From a virus, in IMG/VR virus record IMGVR_UViG_3300020034_000010, positions 1 through 64,000 of that record: DNA of 64,000 nt. The stretch is one strand, 5' to 3'. Within the stretch, counting starts at the first letter, position 1. Each line of letters starts with the position of its first letter. The notes beneath the pieces are model-generated. The model was not told where the DNA came from, ran no database searches, and saw only the letters and a list, made by a program, of their open reading frames with translations. Shown here one piece after another: positions 31,484 to 38,920 of this stretch. Made by a program: the position numbers and the translations under genes.

Positions 31484-31711
31484 ATGGACGACGAGACCAA
31501 AGAGAAGCTGGCAAAGGTAATGGACAAGGTGGTCGAGCTGGACGCCGACCTGTCCCTGACCTCGAAGGGGTACGGCAAGGTCGAATGGTCGATCGGCATC
31601 CACTTCGGCGAGGAGACGCCCGGCAGCTCGATGGTCGCCGGCGCCAGCTACGGCATCGGCGACACGCTCAGTGAAGCCCTGGACGGGCCGATCAGCGACT
31701 TCAAGCTGTGA
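31484..31711 (+). CDS. Small trypsin-co-occurring-like protein of unknown function
   Basis: 75 residues, ATG start 9 nt after a GGAG that is paired in the leader hairpin. Helix (KEKLAKVMDKVVELDADL) then a beta sheet with VEWSIGIHFGEETPGSSMVAGASYG. The sheet pattern is like small CU044_2847-type proteins, but that is a weak likeness. Confidence 0.7.
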   Translation: MDDETKEKLAKVMDKVVELDADLSLTSKGYGKVEWSIGIHFGEETPGSSMVAGASYGIGDTLSEALDGPISDFKL

Positions 31712-32178
31712 CCCGCGAAGAACAGATCCGGCGCATCGAAGAGGCCATTCACTACGCCGCCGCGGATGACATGCTCAGCATCAACGAGCTGTCGGAGCAT
31801 GCCCAGCGCCAGCTACACGATAAGGCCGTGGCTGCGCTGGCGTCACTGGAGCACCCGCCGATCCACATCTACACCCCCCGGGAAGCGCTGCTGATGATCC
31901 GCGGCCTCGTCCACACCGTCAGGGCCGGCGGCATGTCCCGCGATCTCAAGAGGCAGTTCGACGAGATGACGCTGGCCGGGCTCACCGGTCGCGAGGATTT
32001 CCTGATCACCGATCGTCTCAGCGACAAGCTCGCAGAGGCGCACGCGATCCTGGGTGAGCTTGCGGAAACGGCTCCCGGCACGCCCGAGTTCTTTGCCCTA
32101 CTTGCCCGAGCCCGAGAGGCCCGCGTATTGGGACCCGATCTTGAGGCCATGATTGAGCATCGAATGACCAGGGTCTAG
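31708..32178 (+). CDS. Helical protein of unknown function
   Basis: 156 residues, GTG start. EEQIRRIEEAIHYAAADDMLS, then HIYTPREALLMIRGLV and MSRDLKRQFDEMTLAG. Wholly helical by pattern. A 46-bp gap with a GGAGG follows. Confidence 0.75.
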   Translation: MTREEQIRRIEEAIHYAAADDMLSINELSEHAQRQLHDKAVAALASLEHPPIHIYTPREALLMIRGLVHTVRAGGMSRDLKRQFDEMTLAGLTGREDFLITDRLSDKLAEAHAILGELAETAPGTPEFFALLARAREARVLGPDLEAMIEHRMTRV

Positions 32179-32224
32179 TGGACCTTGGTGGACCAGTAAT
32201 CGAGACCAACGCCGGGAGGCAAAG

Positions 32225-32722
32225 ATGGACACCAAGGTGACTCCGACGCAATCGAAGATCCTTGCCGAATGCGTCAAGAAGGCTTATGACAACGGCTGGG
32301 ATGGCAGCCTTCAGAAGACCACTCTTCGGCCGAAGCTTGGCAGGGAGGGAACCGAACCGACGCGTCTCGCCATGGAGGCCAAGGGCCTACTGGAGTGGGG
32401 CAAGTCGTCAACCAACTCCGGCCAGTTCTATCTCACGGCTGCGGGTGTTGCCGCCGGCAATGACTTCTACCTCAAACGACACGGTGGGACTGCTGAGGCG
32501 GACGCCAAGATCAAGCGCACCAAAGAACAGGAAGAGGCGCAGGCCGAGCAGGACAAGGTTGATCACGCCGCCCATCTTTTCCGCGGCCTGAATTCAGCGA
32601 CCAGGGCTCGCGGCGGCACCAAGGCCATGTCGAGCAGGATCAAGAAGCGACAGTGGGGCGAAGTCCGTCTCTCGATCGACGATCTGATCGCGCTCGGCGA
32701 AGGCATTGAGAAGCTTCGCTGA
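32225..32722 (+). CDS. Winged-helix-like protein with charged tail
   Basis: 165 residues after GGGAGG. Residues 1-75 suit a winged helix: TPTQSKILAECVKKAY, LRPKLGREGTEPTRLAMEAKGLLEW, GQFYLTAAGVAAG. Then a long charged helix (KIKRTKEQEEAQAEQDKVDHAA). Likely DNA-binding; target unknown. Confidence 0.7.
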   Translation: MDTKVTPTQSKILAECVKKAYDNGWDGSLQKTTLRPKLGREGTEPTRLAMEAKGLLEWGKSSTNSGQFYLTAAGVAAGNDFYLKRHGGTAEADAKIKRTKEQEEAQAEQDKVDHAAHLFRGLNSATRARGGTKAMSSRIKKRQWGEVRLSIDDLIALGEGIEKLR

Positions 32723-32726
32723 GCTG

Positions 32727-32837
32727 GTGAGGGATCTCTACAAGAAGCTGGAATTTGATCGCTATCCGCCACCGTGGGCGTCGATCATCATCCTCTGCCA
32801 GGCGCTGACGATCATCGGATTGCGAGGTATCGGGTGA
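32727..32837 (+). CDS. 36-residue protein of unknown function
   Basis: GTG 32727 (TTG 32706 is an alternative), stop 32835-32837. MRDLYKKLEFDRYPPPWASI then a hydrophobic stretch IIILCQALTIIGL, perhaps a short membrane helix. Its stop forms a GTGA overlap with the next start, which supports it. Confidence 0.5.
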   Translation: MRDLYKKLEFDRYPPPWASIIILCQALTIIGLRGIG

Positions 32838-33091
32838 GCGTCCCTGTCCGGCCTCCGGGCCTGGTGACAGTACGCTGGTTCGGGATGTCCGACACCACAA
32901 AGGAGTTCAGCGGGATTCGGCTTGACGACGCCCTTTGTCAGGCAGTCAGAACGTGGTTCCCGTCGAACGAGGCACCTGATCGATTCGTCCTTCCAGTCGT
33001 GATCGAGAGGGATGGAAAACGTATGACTGACGAGGAGGCCGAAGCCTACGTCAGGAAGGAGTTCGCAGTGAAACGCGCCACCCGAACCTGA
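32834..33091 (+). CDS. Small protein of unknown function
   Basis: 85 residues from GTG 32834. VPVRPPGLVTVRWFGMSDTTKEFSG, then RMTDEEAEAYVRKEFAVKRATRT. Ends before a 64-bp gap with possible promoter elements. Confidence 0.7.
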   Translation: MSVPVRPPGLVTVRWFGMSDTTKEFSGIRLDDALCQAVRTWFPSNEAPDRFVLPVVIERDGKRMTDEEAEAYVRKEFAVKRATRT

Positions 33092-33155
33092 CGGTGTTCC
33101 CCTCCGTCGGTGTTAGATGCAACAATGCGTTTTTCCGCAAACTGGAAGGAGTTCG

Positions 33156-33503
33156 ATGAACGCACTGGATGAGGCACGCGGGTTGGTACAGAACCGACTT
33201 GCAGACCTCAACGATGAGAAGGCTCGCTTGGAGCGGGCCTTGAAGGAGCTGGACGGCGGCGTGAAACGTGGGCGTCCCCGCAAAGCTGCTTCAAGCACAG
33301 GCAAATCGCGGCGGAAACGCCGTGGCGGGACGCGGGCGAACGAGGCGGTCAAACTGATCGCCAAGCACCCCGGCATCACCGCGTCCGAGATCGCGAAGGC
33401 GATGAAGATCAAGCCCAACTACCTGTACCGGGTCCTCGCGGATCTGGAGAAGCAGAAGTTGGTCAAGAAGGACGGACGGAAGTACACCGCCGTCAAGAAG
33501 TAG
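33156..33503 (+). CDS. Basic winged-helix DNA-binding protein with AT-hook-like linker
   Basis: 115 residues after AAGGAG. A short coiled coil (EARGLVQNRLADLNDEKARL), a basic linker with RGRPRKAA (AT-hook core RGRP) and KSRRKRRGG, then a winged helix: KLIAKHPGITASEIAKAMKIKPNYLYRVLADLEKQ in pieces, wing LVKKDGRKYTAV. Coiled coil suggests a dimer. Monocistronic between gaps, closed by a strong terminator. A nucleoid-type or transcription regulator is likely. Confidence 0.85.
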   Translation: MNALDEARGLVQNRLADLNDEKARLERALKELDGGVKRGRPRKAASSTGKSRRKRRGGTRANEAVKLIAKHPGITASEIAKAMKIKPNYLYRVLADLEKQKLVKKDGRKYTAVKK

Positions 33504-33513
33504 CGGTGGCGGT

Positions 33514-33563
33514 GTACCGGGCGCCCTGGTGAAGACGGCCAGGGCGCCCGTACGTTTCTCTTT
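33514..33563 (+). terminator. Strong rho-independent terminator
   Basis: GTAC plus GGGCGCCCTGG (33519-33529) pairs with CCAGGGCGCCC (33539-33549) plus GTAC; loop 9 nt; GTTTCTCTTTTC follows. The best terminator in the window. Confidence 0.9.
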
Positions 33564-33584
33564 TCTCGGTGTTTGCGGAATCGT

Positions 33585-33615
33585 TTGACACCTTCGTCAA
33601 AACCTCTGATAGCTT
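33585..33615 (+). promoter_or_regulatory. Promoter with consensus -35
   Basis: TTGACA (33585-33590) and GATAGC (33608-33613, 17-bp spacer) or TAGCTT (33610-33615). GTG 33624 lies 8 nt after TAGCTT, so the mRNA would have almost no leader. Confidence 0.65.
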
Positions 33616-33623
33616 CCCGCGCC

Positions 33624-33806
33624 GTGGCCGCATCCGACAAGATCATCCGTCTGCGGGTTCCGAGTCAGACGTTGAATAGGCGCCGGCTCGCCGAAGCCGA
33701 GGTCGTCATCGACAAAGACGGCATGGTGATCAAGAACCGGTTTGGTCCCGAGGGTCGGCAGGCGACCCAGGACGAGCTGGATCGCGCGGTCGAGGTCTAT
33801 GGGTGA
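33624..33806 (+). CDS. Small protein of unknown function
   Basis: 60 residues from GTG 33624. SDKIIRLRVPSQTLNRRRLAEAEVVIDKDG is a beta hairpin with a basic turn. First gene of the transcript from the 33585 promoter. No family recognised. Confidence 0.7.
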   Translation: MAASDKIIRLRVPSQTLNRRRLAEAEVVIDKDGMVIKNRFGPEGRQATQDELDRAVEVYG

Positions 33807-34024
33807 ACACGACTTGCGGCGTTTGCGGCCAGATGTTGACTCCGGCGGATGTCGAGCACCGGATCGAGATCGAGCAGGAAACCTACATCGGCGACATGGG
33901 CTGTCAGATGACCCTCGAAGTCTGGTATTGCAACAAGGGCGCGATCTGTAGTGCGGTCGCCGCAGCTAACAAGCTGGACGAGGTTGCCGAGACCTTCTTC
34001 TCCGTCGTGGGGACCCGAGAGTGA
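33803..34024 (+). CDS. Small Cys-rich protein
   Basis: 73 residues, GTG start. TTCGVCGQML (CxxC), then GCQM and WYCNKGAIC: probable zinc ribbon with beta hairpins. Coupled to both neighbours. Confidence 0.75.
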   Translation: MNTTCGVCGQMLTPADVEHRIEIEQETYIGDMGCQMTLEVWYCNKGAICSAVAAANKLDEVAETFFSVVGTRE

Positions 34025-34776
34025 GTGACAAACAGGCCAGAGGCCCCGAGTGGGTCCGCGGGACCCCTCAGTACGTCGCGGTCGCCGACCAGGCTGGCAA
34101 AGCCCAGGAGGCCGCGAGGACGGCCACTGCGGTCACTGACGAAGCGAGCTGTGCCTCCGCGGCCGAGCTGCTCTCCAAGGTCGCGAAGGTCGTCAAGTAC
34201 ATCGAAAAGCAGCGACTCGACACCACTGAGCCCTACCGGAAGTCCACGGACGCGATCAACGCGGAGTTCAAAGAGCTGGCGGCTCCCCTTGTCGGTGTTG
34301 AAACCCGTCTCCGCGAGGAGGTCGAGGACTTCGAAGCGAAACGGCGCGCGGCGGAGGCTGAGGCACGGCGCAAACACGAGGCTGAAGTCGCCGAGCATGA
34401 GCGCAAAGTTCGCGAGGCCGAGGAAGCCCGACTCAAAGCCGAGGAGGACGCCCGGATCGCGGCTGAGCAGGCTGCCGCCGCCGCCAAAGCCGCGGCCGAA
34501 CCCCCGCCGCCTCCACCCCCGCCGCCGGAGCCCGCCCCGGCTCCCCCTCCTCCGCCACCACCCCCGCCACCGCCGGCGGCGAGCGGCAAACGATCGACCA
34601 CTACTGGCTCGGTCAGCACCAGGACCGAATGGAAGTACGAAGTCATCAACTTCGCTGAGCTGCCCGATGACCTGAAGATCCTCAATCAGGCCGAGGCGAC
34701 TCGACGTGTCAGGGGCGGCGATCGAAACATTCCTGGCCTGCGGATCTATCCGGTCGAGAAATCACACGTTCGATGA
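34021..34776 (+). CDS. Coiled-coil phage protein with Pro-rich linker, possible recombination accessory factor
   Basis: 251 residues. Residues about 1-150 are helical and coiled (EKQRLDTTEPYRKSTDAINAEFK in pieces; KRRAAEAEARRKHEAEVAEHE). A linker of two Pro runs spans about 160-188. The C-terminal domain TEWKYEVINFAELPDDLKILNQAEATRRV...IPGLRIYPVE is a small domain common at the C-terminus of phage proteins found near RecT/exonuclease genes. No such genes are beside it here. Confidence 0.75.
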   Translation: MSDKQARGPEWVRGTPQYVAVADQAGKAQEAARTATAVTDEASCASAAELLSKVAKVVKYIEKQRLDTTEPYRKSTDAINAEFKELAAPLVGVETRLREEVEDFEAKRRAAEAEARRKHEAEVAEHERKVREAEEARLKAEEDARIAAEQAAAAAKAAAEPPPPPPPPPEPAPAPPPPPPPPPPPAASGKRSTTTGSVSTRTEWKYEVINFAELPDDLKILNQAEATRRVRGGDRNIPGLRIYPVEKSHVR

Positions 34777-34988
34777 CCGCATATTCCCCGGCCGACCTGG
34801 ACCAAGCCTTCGAGTGCGCGGCGCGGTTAAAGCTCTCCGAGAGCGTGGATTCGGTGAGGGTCAGGGTGCAGGCCCATCTCAACGGAGAATGTAAGTGTCA
34901 GCTCCAGCGGTGCGAGAGCTGCGGCAAACGGGTACTAAATGGAATCCCGCGACACACGGACGAATGTCCACGTAGGAGGGGCAAGTGA
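34773..34988 (+). CDS. Small zinc-finger-like protein, paralogue of 29080
   Basis: 71 residues, ATG overlap with upstream stop. HLNGECKCQLQRCESCGKRV then PRHTDECPRR: CxC, CxxC, H, C ligands in the same order as 29080. Sequence identity outside ligands is moderate, so the duplication is not recent. Confidence 0.75.
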   Translation: MTAYSPADLDQAFECAARLKLSESVDSVRVRVQAHLNGECKCQLQRCESCGKRVLNGIPRHTDECPRRRGK

Positions 34989-35299
34989 TCTCCTTCAAAA
35001 ATCGCGAAGAGCTGGTCAAGTTCGTGCAGGCGTGCTCTGACTCGGAGTACTCCCCGGAAGAAGTGGTCGATGACCTGATCAAGGATATGCACGAGGCTGG
35101 CGAGATCACCGTCTACGCGCTGGAGGCAGAGCGGTTCTTGAAAGACGGGGTAAGGGCCTTCAATGCTCTCGGTGACACCCAGGAGAACGCCCAGCTCTCT
35201 GCCCTGCTGGGGATCGGCTTCGCTCTAATGCACGGCGCCGAGAACGCCGAGATGTTTTATGCCGGCTTTCTCGATCGCACGCGGGCGGAAGAGCGATGA
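34985..35299 (+). CDS. Helical protein of unknown function
   Basis: 104 residues, GTG start after TAGGAGG. FKNREELVKFVQACSDSEYSPEEVVDDLIKD in pieces, then LSALLGIGFALMHGAENAEMF. No family recognised. Confidence 0.75.
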   Translation: MISFKNREELVKFVQACSDSEYSPEEVVDDLIKDMHEAGEITVYALEAERFLKDGVRAFNALGDTQENAQLSALLGIGFALMHGAENAEMFYAGFLDRTRAEER

Positions 35300-35538
35300 A
35301 GATCAAAAGTCGCATCGGCCTTCGCCGGGCGGCACCCACCACCGTCGAGTCGTCCACAGTGCTGGTCGTGCTCAGTAAAGGTGACACCGAGGTTTACAGG
35401 GTCGAGCTGCCGACGGAGGTTGCTCGCGACGAGGATGGGCTCTACGTCGCCCTGTCTCCGCACGAGCGTAGTCTTGGCGAGGACGTTACCTGGGACGGCA
35501 TCTCAATTCAGGCCCGATATAGACGGCGCGATGTGTGA
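35296..35538 (+). CDS. Small beta-rich protein of unknown function
   Basis: 80 residues. Alternating strands (STVLVVLSKGDTEVYRVELP). Coupled at both ends. Confidence 0.7.
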   Translation: MKIKSRIGLRRAAPTTVESSTVLVVLSKGDTEVYRVELPTEVARDEDGLYVALSPHERSLGEDVTWDGISIQARYRRRDV

Positions 35539-35707
35539 CGAAGAGGATGAGGACTTCGACGATCGTGACGCCCGGGAAGTCCGAGAGGACGAAGAATATG
35601 AGGACGCCGATCGCAAAATCGACGCTGCAAAACTTGGGGACATCGATCTTGATGTGGACTGGTTCCCCCCGAAGGGTAGATCAGGCATGAGGAAACGTGG
35701 CGCCTGA
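35531..35707 (+). CDS. 58-residue very acidic protein
   Basis: ATG 35531. MCDEEDEDFDDRDAREVREDEEYEDADRK: about half of the first 35 residues are Asp or Glu. Could mimic DNA or act as a chaperone-like tail; no family recognised. Confidence 0.65.
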   Translation: MCDEEDEDFDDRDAREVREDEEYEDADRKIDAAKLGDIDLDVDWFPPKGRSGMRKRGA

Positions 35708-35897
35708 ACAAGTCACCAAGAACTTGGCCCGCGGGCGCATCGACCGGATCGGGGCGATCTTCTGGGGCATCCATGATGTCGAGGAGATCGTAGTGCGGGT
35801 TTTGGCTGACTACGCGCTCGTTGGAGGCGCCCCGATCGATGTGTTGAAGCAGCGTGCGAAAAAACGAGTGGAGGAAATGCATGCGAATCAAAGTTGA
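35697..35897 (+). CDS. Small helical protein of unknown function
   Basis: 66 residues, GTG 35697 within the end of the acidic gene. IGAIFWGIHDVEEIVVRVLADYAL is a hydrophobic helix pair. Overlaps the next gene by 17 bp. Confidence 0.65.
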   Translation: MAPEQVTKNLARGRIDRIGAIFWGIHDVEEIVVRVLADYALVGGAPIDVLKQRAKKRVEEMHANQS

Positions 35898-36099
35898 GAT
35901 GGGCGAAGGTAGGGATAAGTCTCAGAAGGTCACCACCGAGGACGGGGAGATCATCGAGGGGGTCAAGGAGTGCCGCTGGGTGGCGGGCACGCAGGGACCC
36001 CCGATGCTCCAGCTCGATCTCTATGCGGAGAAAGTCGAGTTCGATCTCGGCAGCAACGAGCCGGCCGAAGGCCCCTCGGAGGCAGAGGCCCCGGCTTGA
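35881..36099 (+). CDS. Small protein of unknown function
   Basis: 72 residues from ATG 35881. Beta-rich (MRIKVEMGEGRDKSQKVTTEDG; LQLDLYAEKVEFDL) with an acidic Pro/Ala tail. Confidence 0.7.
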   Translation: MRIKVEMGEGRDKSQKVTTEDGEIIEGVKECRWVAGTQGPPMLQLDLYAEKVEFDLGSNEPAEGPSEAEAPA

Positions 36100-36425
36100 A
36101 CTTCGAGCTTCGAGAGTACGTTTGGGATCGGGTGTGGAAGAGCCCGGCGATGGTCGTCGCCTTCAAAGAGGAGAACGAGCGATACACCGTCGTGGAGATC
36201 GTCTCTTCCCAGCAGAAGTACGGTCGCGTTGCCAAGCGGATGGAGTCCGATCTCTGCCGCTTCGTGAAGCTGATCGTGCCCGAGGACGAGGCCGAGCTGG
36301 CTGAGCGATTGGTCGGCTTTGGCGTCGGAGAGCACATGACGAAGGTGGAGCGCGAGCTTGCTGATGACTTCGCGAACCGAGTGCTCGGAGCCCGGCAGCG
36401 CCGCGGGATCGTTCAGAAAGCCTGA
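36096..36425 (+). CDS. Small protein of unknown function
   Basis: 109 residues, TTG start in a TTGA overlap. FKEENERYTVVEIVSSQQKYGR, then helices. Ends with a TGATG link to the antitoxin-like gene. No toxin motif seen. Confidence 0.7.
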   Translation: MNFELREYVWDRVWKSPAMVVAFKEENERYTVVEIVSSQQKYGRVAKRMESDLCRFVKLIVPEDEAELAERLVGFGVGEHMTKVERELADDFANRVLGARQRRGIVQKA

Positions 36426-36595
36426 TGAACATCGAGAAGAACGAGCTGGTTTCGATGACGACGATTCGGCGTGAGCTGACCGATCGCGTTGACGACCTCC
36501 AGGAGGGCCGACTGGAGAAGATCGTTATCACTCGCAACGGCAACTTCGAGGCGGTGCTGCTCAGCGTCCCTGAGTACGAGGGGTTGATCGAGTGA
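36425..36595 (+). CDS. Phd/YefM-like antitoxin (orphan)
   Basis: 56 residues from ATG 36425. VSMTTIRRELTDRVDDLQEGRLEKIVITRNGNFEAVLLSVPEYEGL in pieces fits the Phd/YefM N-terminal DNA-binding fold: helix, 'r.....l..vv.g....viTr.g...avl.s..ey..l'. It is shorter than usual (about 80) and lacks most of the toxin-binding C-terminal tail. Neither neighbour looks like Doc, YoeB or ParE, so it is an orphan regulator or an anti-toxin decoy. Confidence 0.75.
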   Translation: MNIEKNELVSMTTIRRELTDRVDDLQEGRLEKIVITRNGNFEAVLLSVPEYEGLIE

Positions 36596-36891
36596 ACCAG
36601 GACAGCGGCGGCAAACCACACGTAACGGTTGGCGAGCTTCCCGACAAAAGCGATCGTGTCGAGGAGCTGTGGATCTTGGTGGCGATCATGCCCGACGGCG
36701 GCGAGGGGATCTACGGCCAGACAGTCGAGGGGATGATGCTCAACTTCATCGCTCAGGACCCTGCGACCAAGGACGCGATGGAGAGCTTCCTGCGCGAGTC
36801 CGGCTCCGTGGAGGTTTGCCGCCGGCAGGATCGGACGCTGGAGTGGCGGCACGTCTATCTCCACCCCGATGTCAAGGAAATCCTGACTTAG
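36592..36891 (+). CDS. Protein of unknown function
   Basis: 99 residues, GTG in a GTGA overlap with the antitoxin-like gene. VEELWILVAIMPDGGEGIYG, then MMLNFIAQDPATKDAMESFL. The opening strand pattern is shared by small phage proteins; no RelE or Fic motif is seen, so it is not called as the toxin. Confidence 0.75.
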   Translation: MNQDSGGKPHVTVGELPDKSDRVEELWILVAIMPDGGEGIYGQTVEGMMLNFIAQDPATKDAMESFLRESGSVEVCRRQDRTLEWRHVYLHPDVKEILT

Positions 36892-36895
36892 CTCG

Positions 36896-37444
36896 GTGAA
36901 GAAGAAGCGCCCGAAGATCCCTCCGAAAGAGCTGCGCGAGCTGTGGGCGCAGATCCCTGACATGAAGAACTGCCTGGGGGCTTGCGAGCGCTCCTGCGGT
37001 CCGATCGGCTGCTCCTCGATGGAGAAGAAGTTGATGGAGGACCGCGCCGGCCGTAAGCTCGGCACCACGGGCAAGGACGCCGCGGAGCGATGCAACATGC
37101 TCGTGAATGGGCTATGCAGCGTGTACTCGATCCGGCCGTCGATCTGCCGACTCTGGGGCGTGGTTCCTTCCCTGCGTTGTCCGTATGGCTGTATCCCGGA
37201 GCGCGAACTCACTGACCGGGAGGGTTACGGCATCATGGCCGAAGCGATGGCGCTCGCGGGTGATGCCGATGGTCACGATATGCAGGAGTTAATCCGAGCT
37301 GCGACCCCCGAGTTCTGGCAGAAGTTGAAGGAACACGCAGGCGGCGCGCCGGACCTCGGCGGGTCGATCGTTGCTTCCAGGCGTCCGGCGGCAAAGGCAC
37401 TGTACGAGGCCGCAGCCGAGATTCGCAACCGAGTCGTAGATTAG
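36896..37444 (+). CDS. YkgJ-type cysteine-cluster protein
   Basis: 182 residues, GTG start. Cys pattern: NCLGACERSCGPIGCSS, then RCNMLVNGLCSVYSIRPSICRLWG and LRCPYGCIP. The 'C....G.C.vY..RP..CR' block is the YkgJ/UPF0153 signature, thought to hold zinc or an iron-sulphur cluster. Role in phage unknown. The last codons form part of a TCGTAGATTA box. Confidence 0.85.
   Translation: MKKKRPKIPPKELRELWAQIPDMKNCLGACERSCGPIGCSSMEKKLMEDRAGRKLGTTGKDAAERCNMLVNGLCSVYSIRPSICRLWGVVPSLRCPYGCIPERELTDREGYGIMAEAMALAGDADGHDMQELIRAATPEFWQKLKEHAGGAPDLGGSIVASRRPAAKALYEAAAEIRNRVVD
37434..37443 (+). promoter_or_regulatory. TCGTAGATTA box 1
   Basis: Candidate -10 (TAGATT 37437-37442) 12 nt before ATG 37455, the first lysis gene. 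One of seven TCGTAnATTA sites. Confidence 0.55.
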
Positions 37445-37454
37445 AGAGGACGCC

Positions 37455-38225
37455 ATGAAGAAGAAGTTGACCGCCCGTCTCAAGGAAGCTGTCCACAAGC
37501 GGTCCCTCTTCGGGAAGGCGATGGAGATCGCCGATCGCCGGCGGCACGCCTTCAATAAACGGCTGACCGAGCAGAAGGAGAGGTTCGTCTCGCAGGAGGC
37601 GATCCTCCGCACCCTGAAGCAGCACGACTCGGCCGACGAGGAGCGCATTCAGGACGAGGAACAGGTTCTTTACCTCATCTATGGGAAACTGGAACGCCTG
37701 AGGAAGAAGCGCAACTTCTGGCGGGCTCGATATGTGGCCGCGCGGGAGCGTCACATGCACTGGGGCACGGTCCTTCGTCACCGTAAGGATCGAATCCGGG
37801 CGTGGGCTCAGAAGCACGAATCTTTCCAGCCCTATATGGCCAACGGCAAGCCATACGAGAAGCTCACCGACGAGGCGAAACACGGGATCTACCTGGACTT
37901 CAAGGAAGGTCTCTATGTCACTTCCACCTATGAGGGGTTCTCTGGCGACGGCGTGCATACGCCAACGTCCTACCACTACATCACTAATCAGCCCGAAGAA
38001 AAGGGGCGGTGCTGGGACGCCGGCAGCACCAAGCTCTCGGTGATGGAAGGCTGCCAGCGGCGACAGACGAGTCAGTTCCCCTCTTACTTGACCGAGCAGT
38101 TCGGGCCGATCAACGACTTGGCCTACAAGAACGGCATTCGCGAGACTCTTCCCGAGGGGTCGGCGCTTGAGACCCTTCACGACAACCATGTCCACACCGA
38201 CATCCGGGATGGTGCTTTTGCATGA
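37455..38225 (+). CDS. Lysis-region protein: basic coiled coil plus M15-like peptidase domain
   Basis: 256 residues after GAGAGGA. Residues 1-125 are a Lys/Arg-rich coiled coil. The C-terminal part, DEAKHGIYLDFKEGLYVTSTYEG then HTPTSYHY...GRCWDAG, follows the S-x-H...D layout of M15/VanY-like DD-peptidase relatives in phages (usually SYHY.GRAVD). The final His of M15 is not obvious, so activity is unproven. Coupled to the glycosidase-like endolysin. Confidence 0.65.
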   Translation: MKKKLTARLKEAVHKRSLFGKAMEIADRRRHAFNKRLTEQKERFVSQEAILRTLKQHDSADEERIQDEEQVLYLIYGKLERLRKKRNFWRARYVAARERHMHWGTVLRHRKDRIRAWAQKHESFQPYMANGKPYEKLTDEAKHGIYLDFKEGLYVTSTYEGFSGDGVHTPTSYHYITNQPEEKGRCWDAGSTKLSVMEGCQRRQTSQFPSYLTEQFGPINDLAYKNGIRETLPEGSALETLHDNHVHTDIRDGAFA

Positions 38226-38899
38226 AGATCGGCAAGCTCACATCGAAGCTGAAGGTGCGCAAGTCGCGGCGCGATCACCAGGCTGAGCTGTACAAGAAAA
38301 CCGGCGAGCGCGGCCACGCGAAGGCTGCCAAGCGCCAGGCCAAGGCGGTGCGCTTCCTCAAGGGCCTGCTCCGCAAGGAGCGCCGGCGCCGCAAGCAGGT
38401 ACCGCGGGTGATGTTCGATGACGTGACGGTCGATCTGATCCCGTCGAAGGCCGAGGCTGTCGCCGGCTACGTGGGCGGCAACTTCACCACCTGGCCGACG
38501 ATTGTCCAGCGCTTCCCGCACGCCCACAAGCTCTCGATCGCGGTCAACACGAGCGAGTCCGCGCGCTGCCTCGACGTTGAGCCCGGCGATGCCACCCCGG
38601 CCGACGCTCCGGCCTGGCTCCGCCGCCAACAGCATCGCAACCCCCACTCGATCCCGGTCATCTACGCCTCGATCTCGGCAATGCCCGAGGTCGTCGCAGC
38701 GATGGGTCGGGCGGGGATCAAGAGGAGCGAATACCTCCTCTGGTCAGCTCACTACACCTTCCACGAGCACATCTGCGGGCCGAAGACCTGCGGATTTGCC
38801 ACGAAGGTCGATGCAACGCAGTGGACTGACTCGGCCCTGGGTCGCAGCTTGGACCAGAGCCTGCTGTCGCCGGACTTCTTCGCCGACGGTCAGTCCTAA
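38222..38899 (+). CDS. Endolysin with glycoside-hydrolase-like (Rv2525c/DUF1906-type) domain
   Basis: 225 residues. Residues 1-60 are strongly basic (KLTSKLKVRKSRRDHQAEL; LRKERRRRKQV). From about 62: MFDDVTVDLIPSKAEAVAGYVGGNF, HKLSIAVNTSESARCLDVEPGDATPADAPAWL in pieces, VIYASISAMPEVVAAMGRAG, and a closing TKVDATQWTD. This is the glycoside-hydrolase-like fold of actinophage lysins. LDVEPGDA holds the probable acidic catalytic pair. It should cut wall glycan at lysis. Confidence 0.85.
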   Translation: MKIGKLTSKLKVRKSRRDHQAELYKKTGERGHAKAAKRQAKAVRFLKGLLRKERRRRKQVPRVMFDDVTVDLIPSKAEAVAGYVGGNFTTWPTIVQRFPHAHKLSIAVNTSESARCLDVEPGDATPADAPAWLRRQQHRNPHSIPVIYASISAMPEVVAAMGRAGIKRSEYLLWSAHYTFHEHICGPKTCGFATKVDATQWTDSALGRSLDQSLLSPDFFADGQS

Positions 38900-38920
38900 C
38901 CCAACCCAACGAAAGGAATC

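Noticed and set aside
34500-34580. CCG/CCA-rich tract considered as a CRISPR-like or tandem DNA repeat
   Set aside because: It encodes two Pro runs within the 34021 protein; there are no spacers or regular repeat units. No CRISPR array was found anywhere in the window.
36592-36891. Toxin partner for the Phd-like antitoxin
   Set aside because: No RelE, Doc/Fic, PIN or MazF signature can be seen in this 99-residue protein or in the gene upstream.
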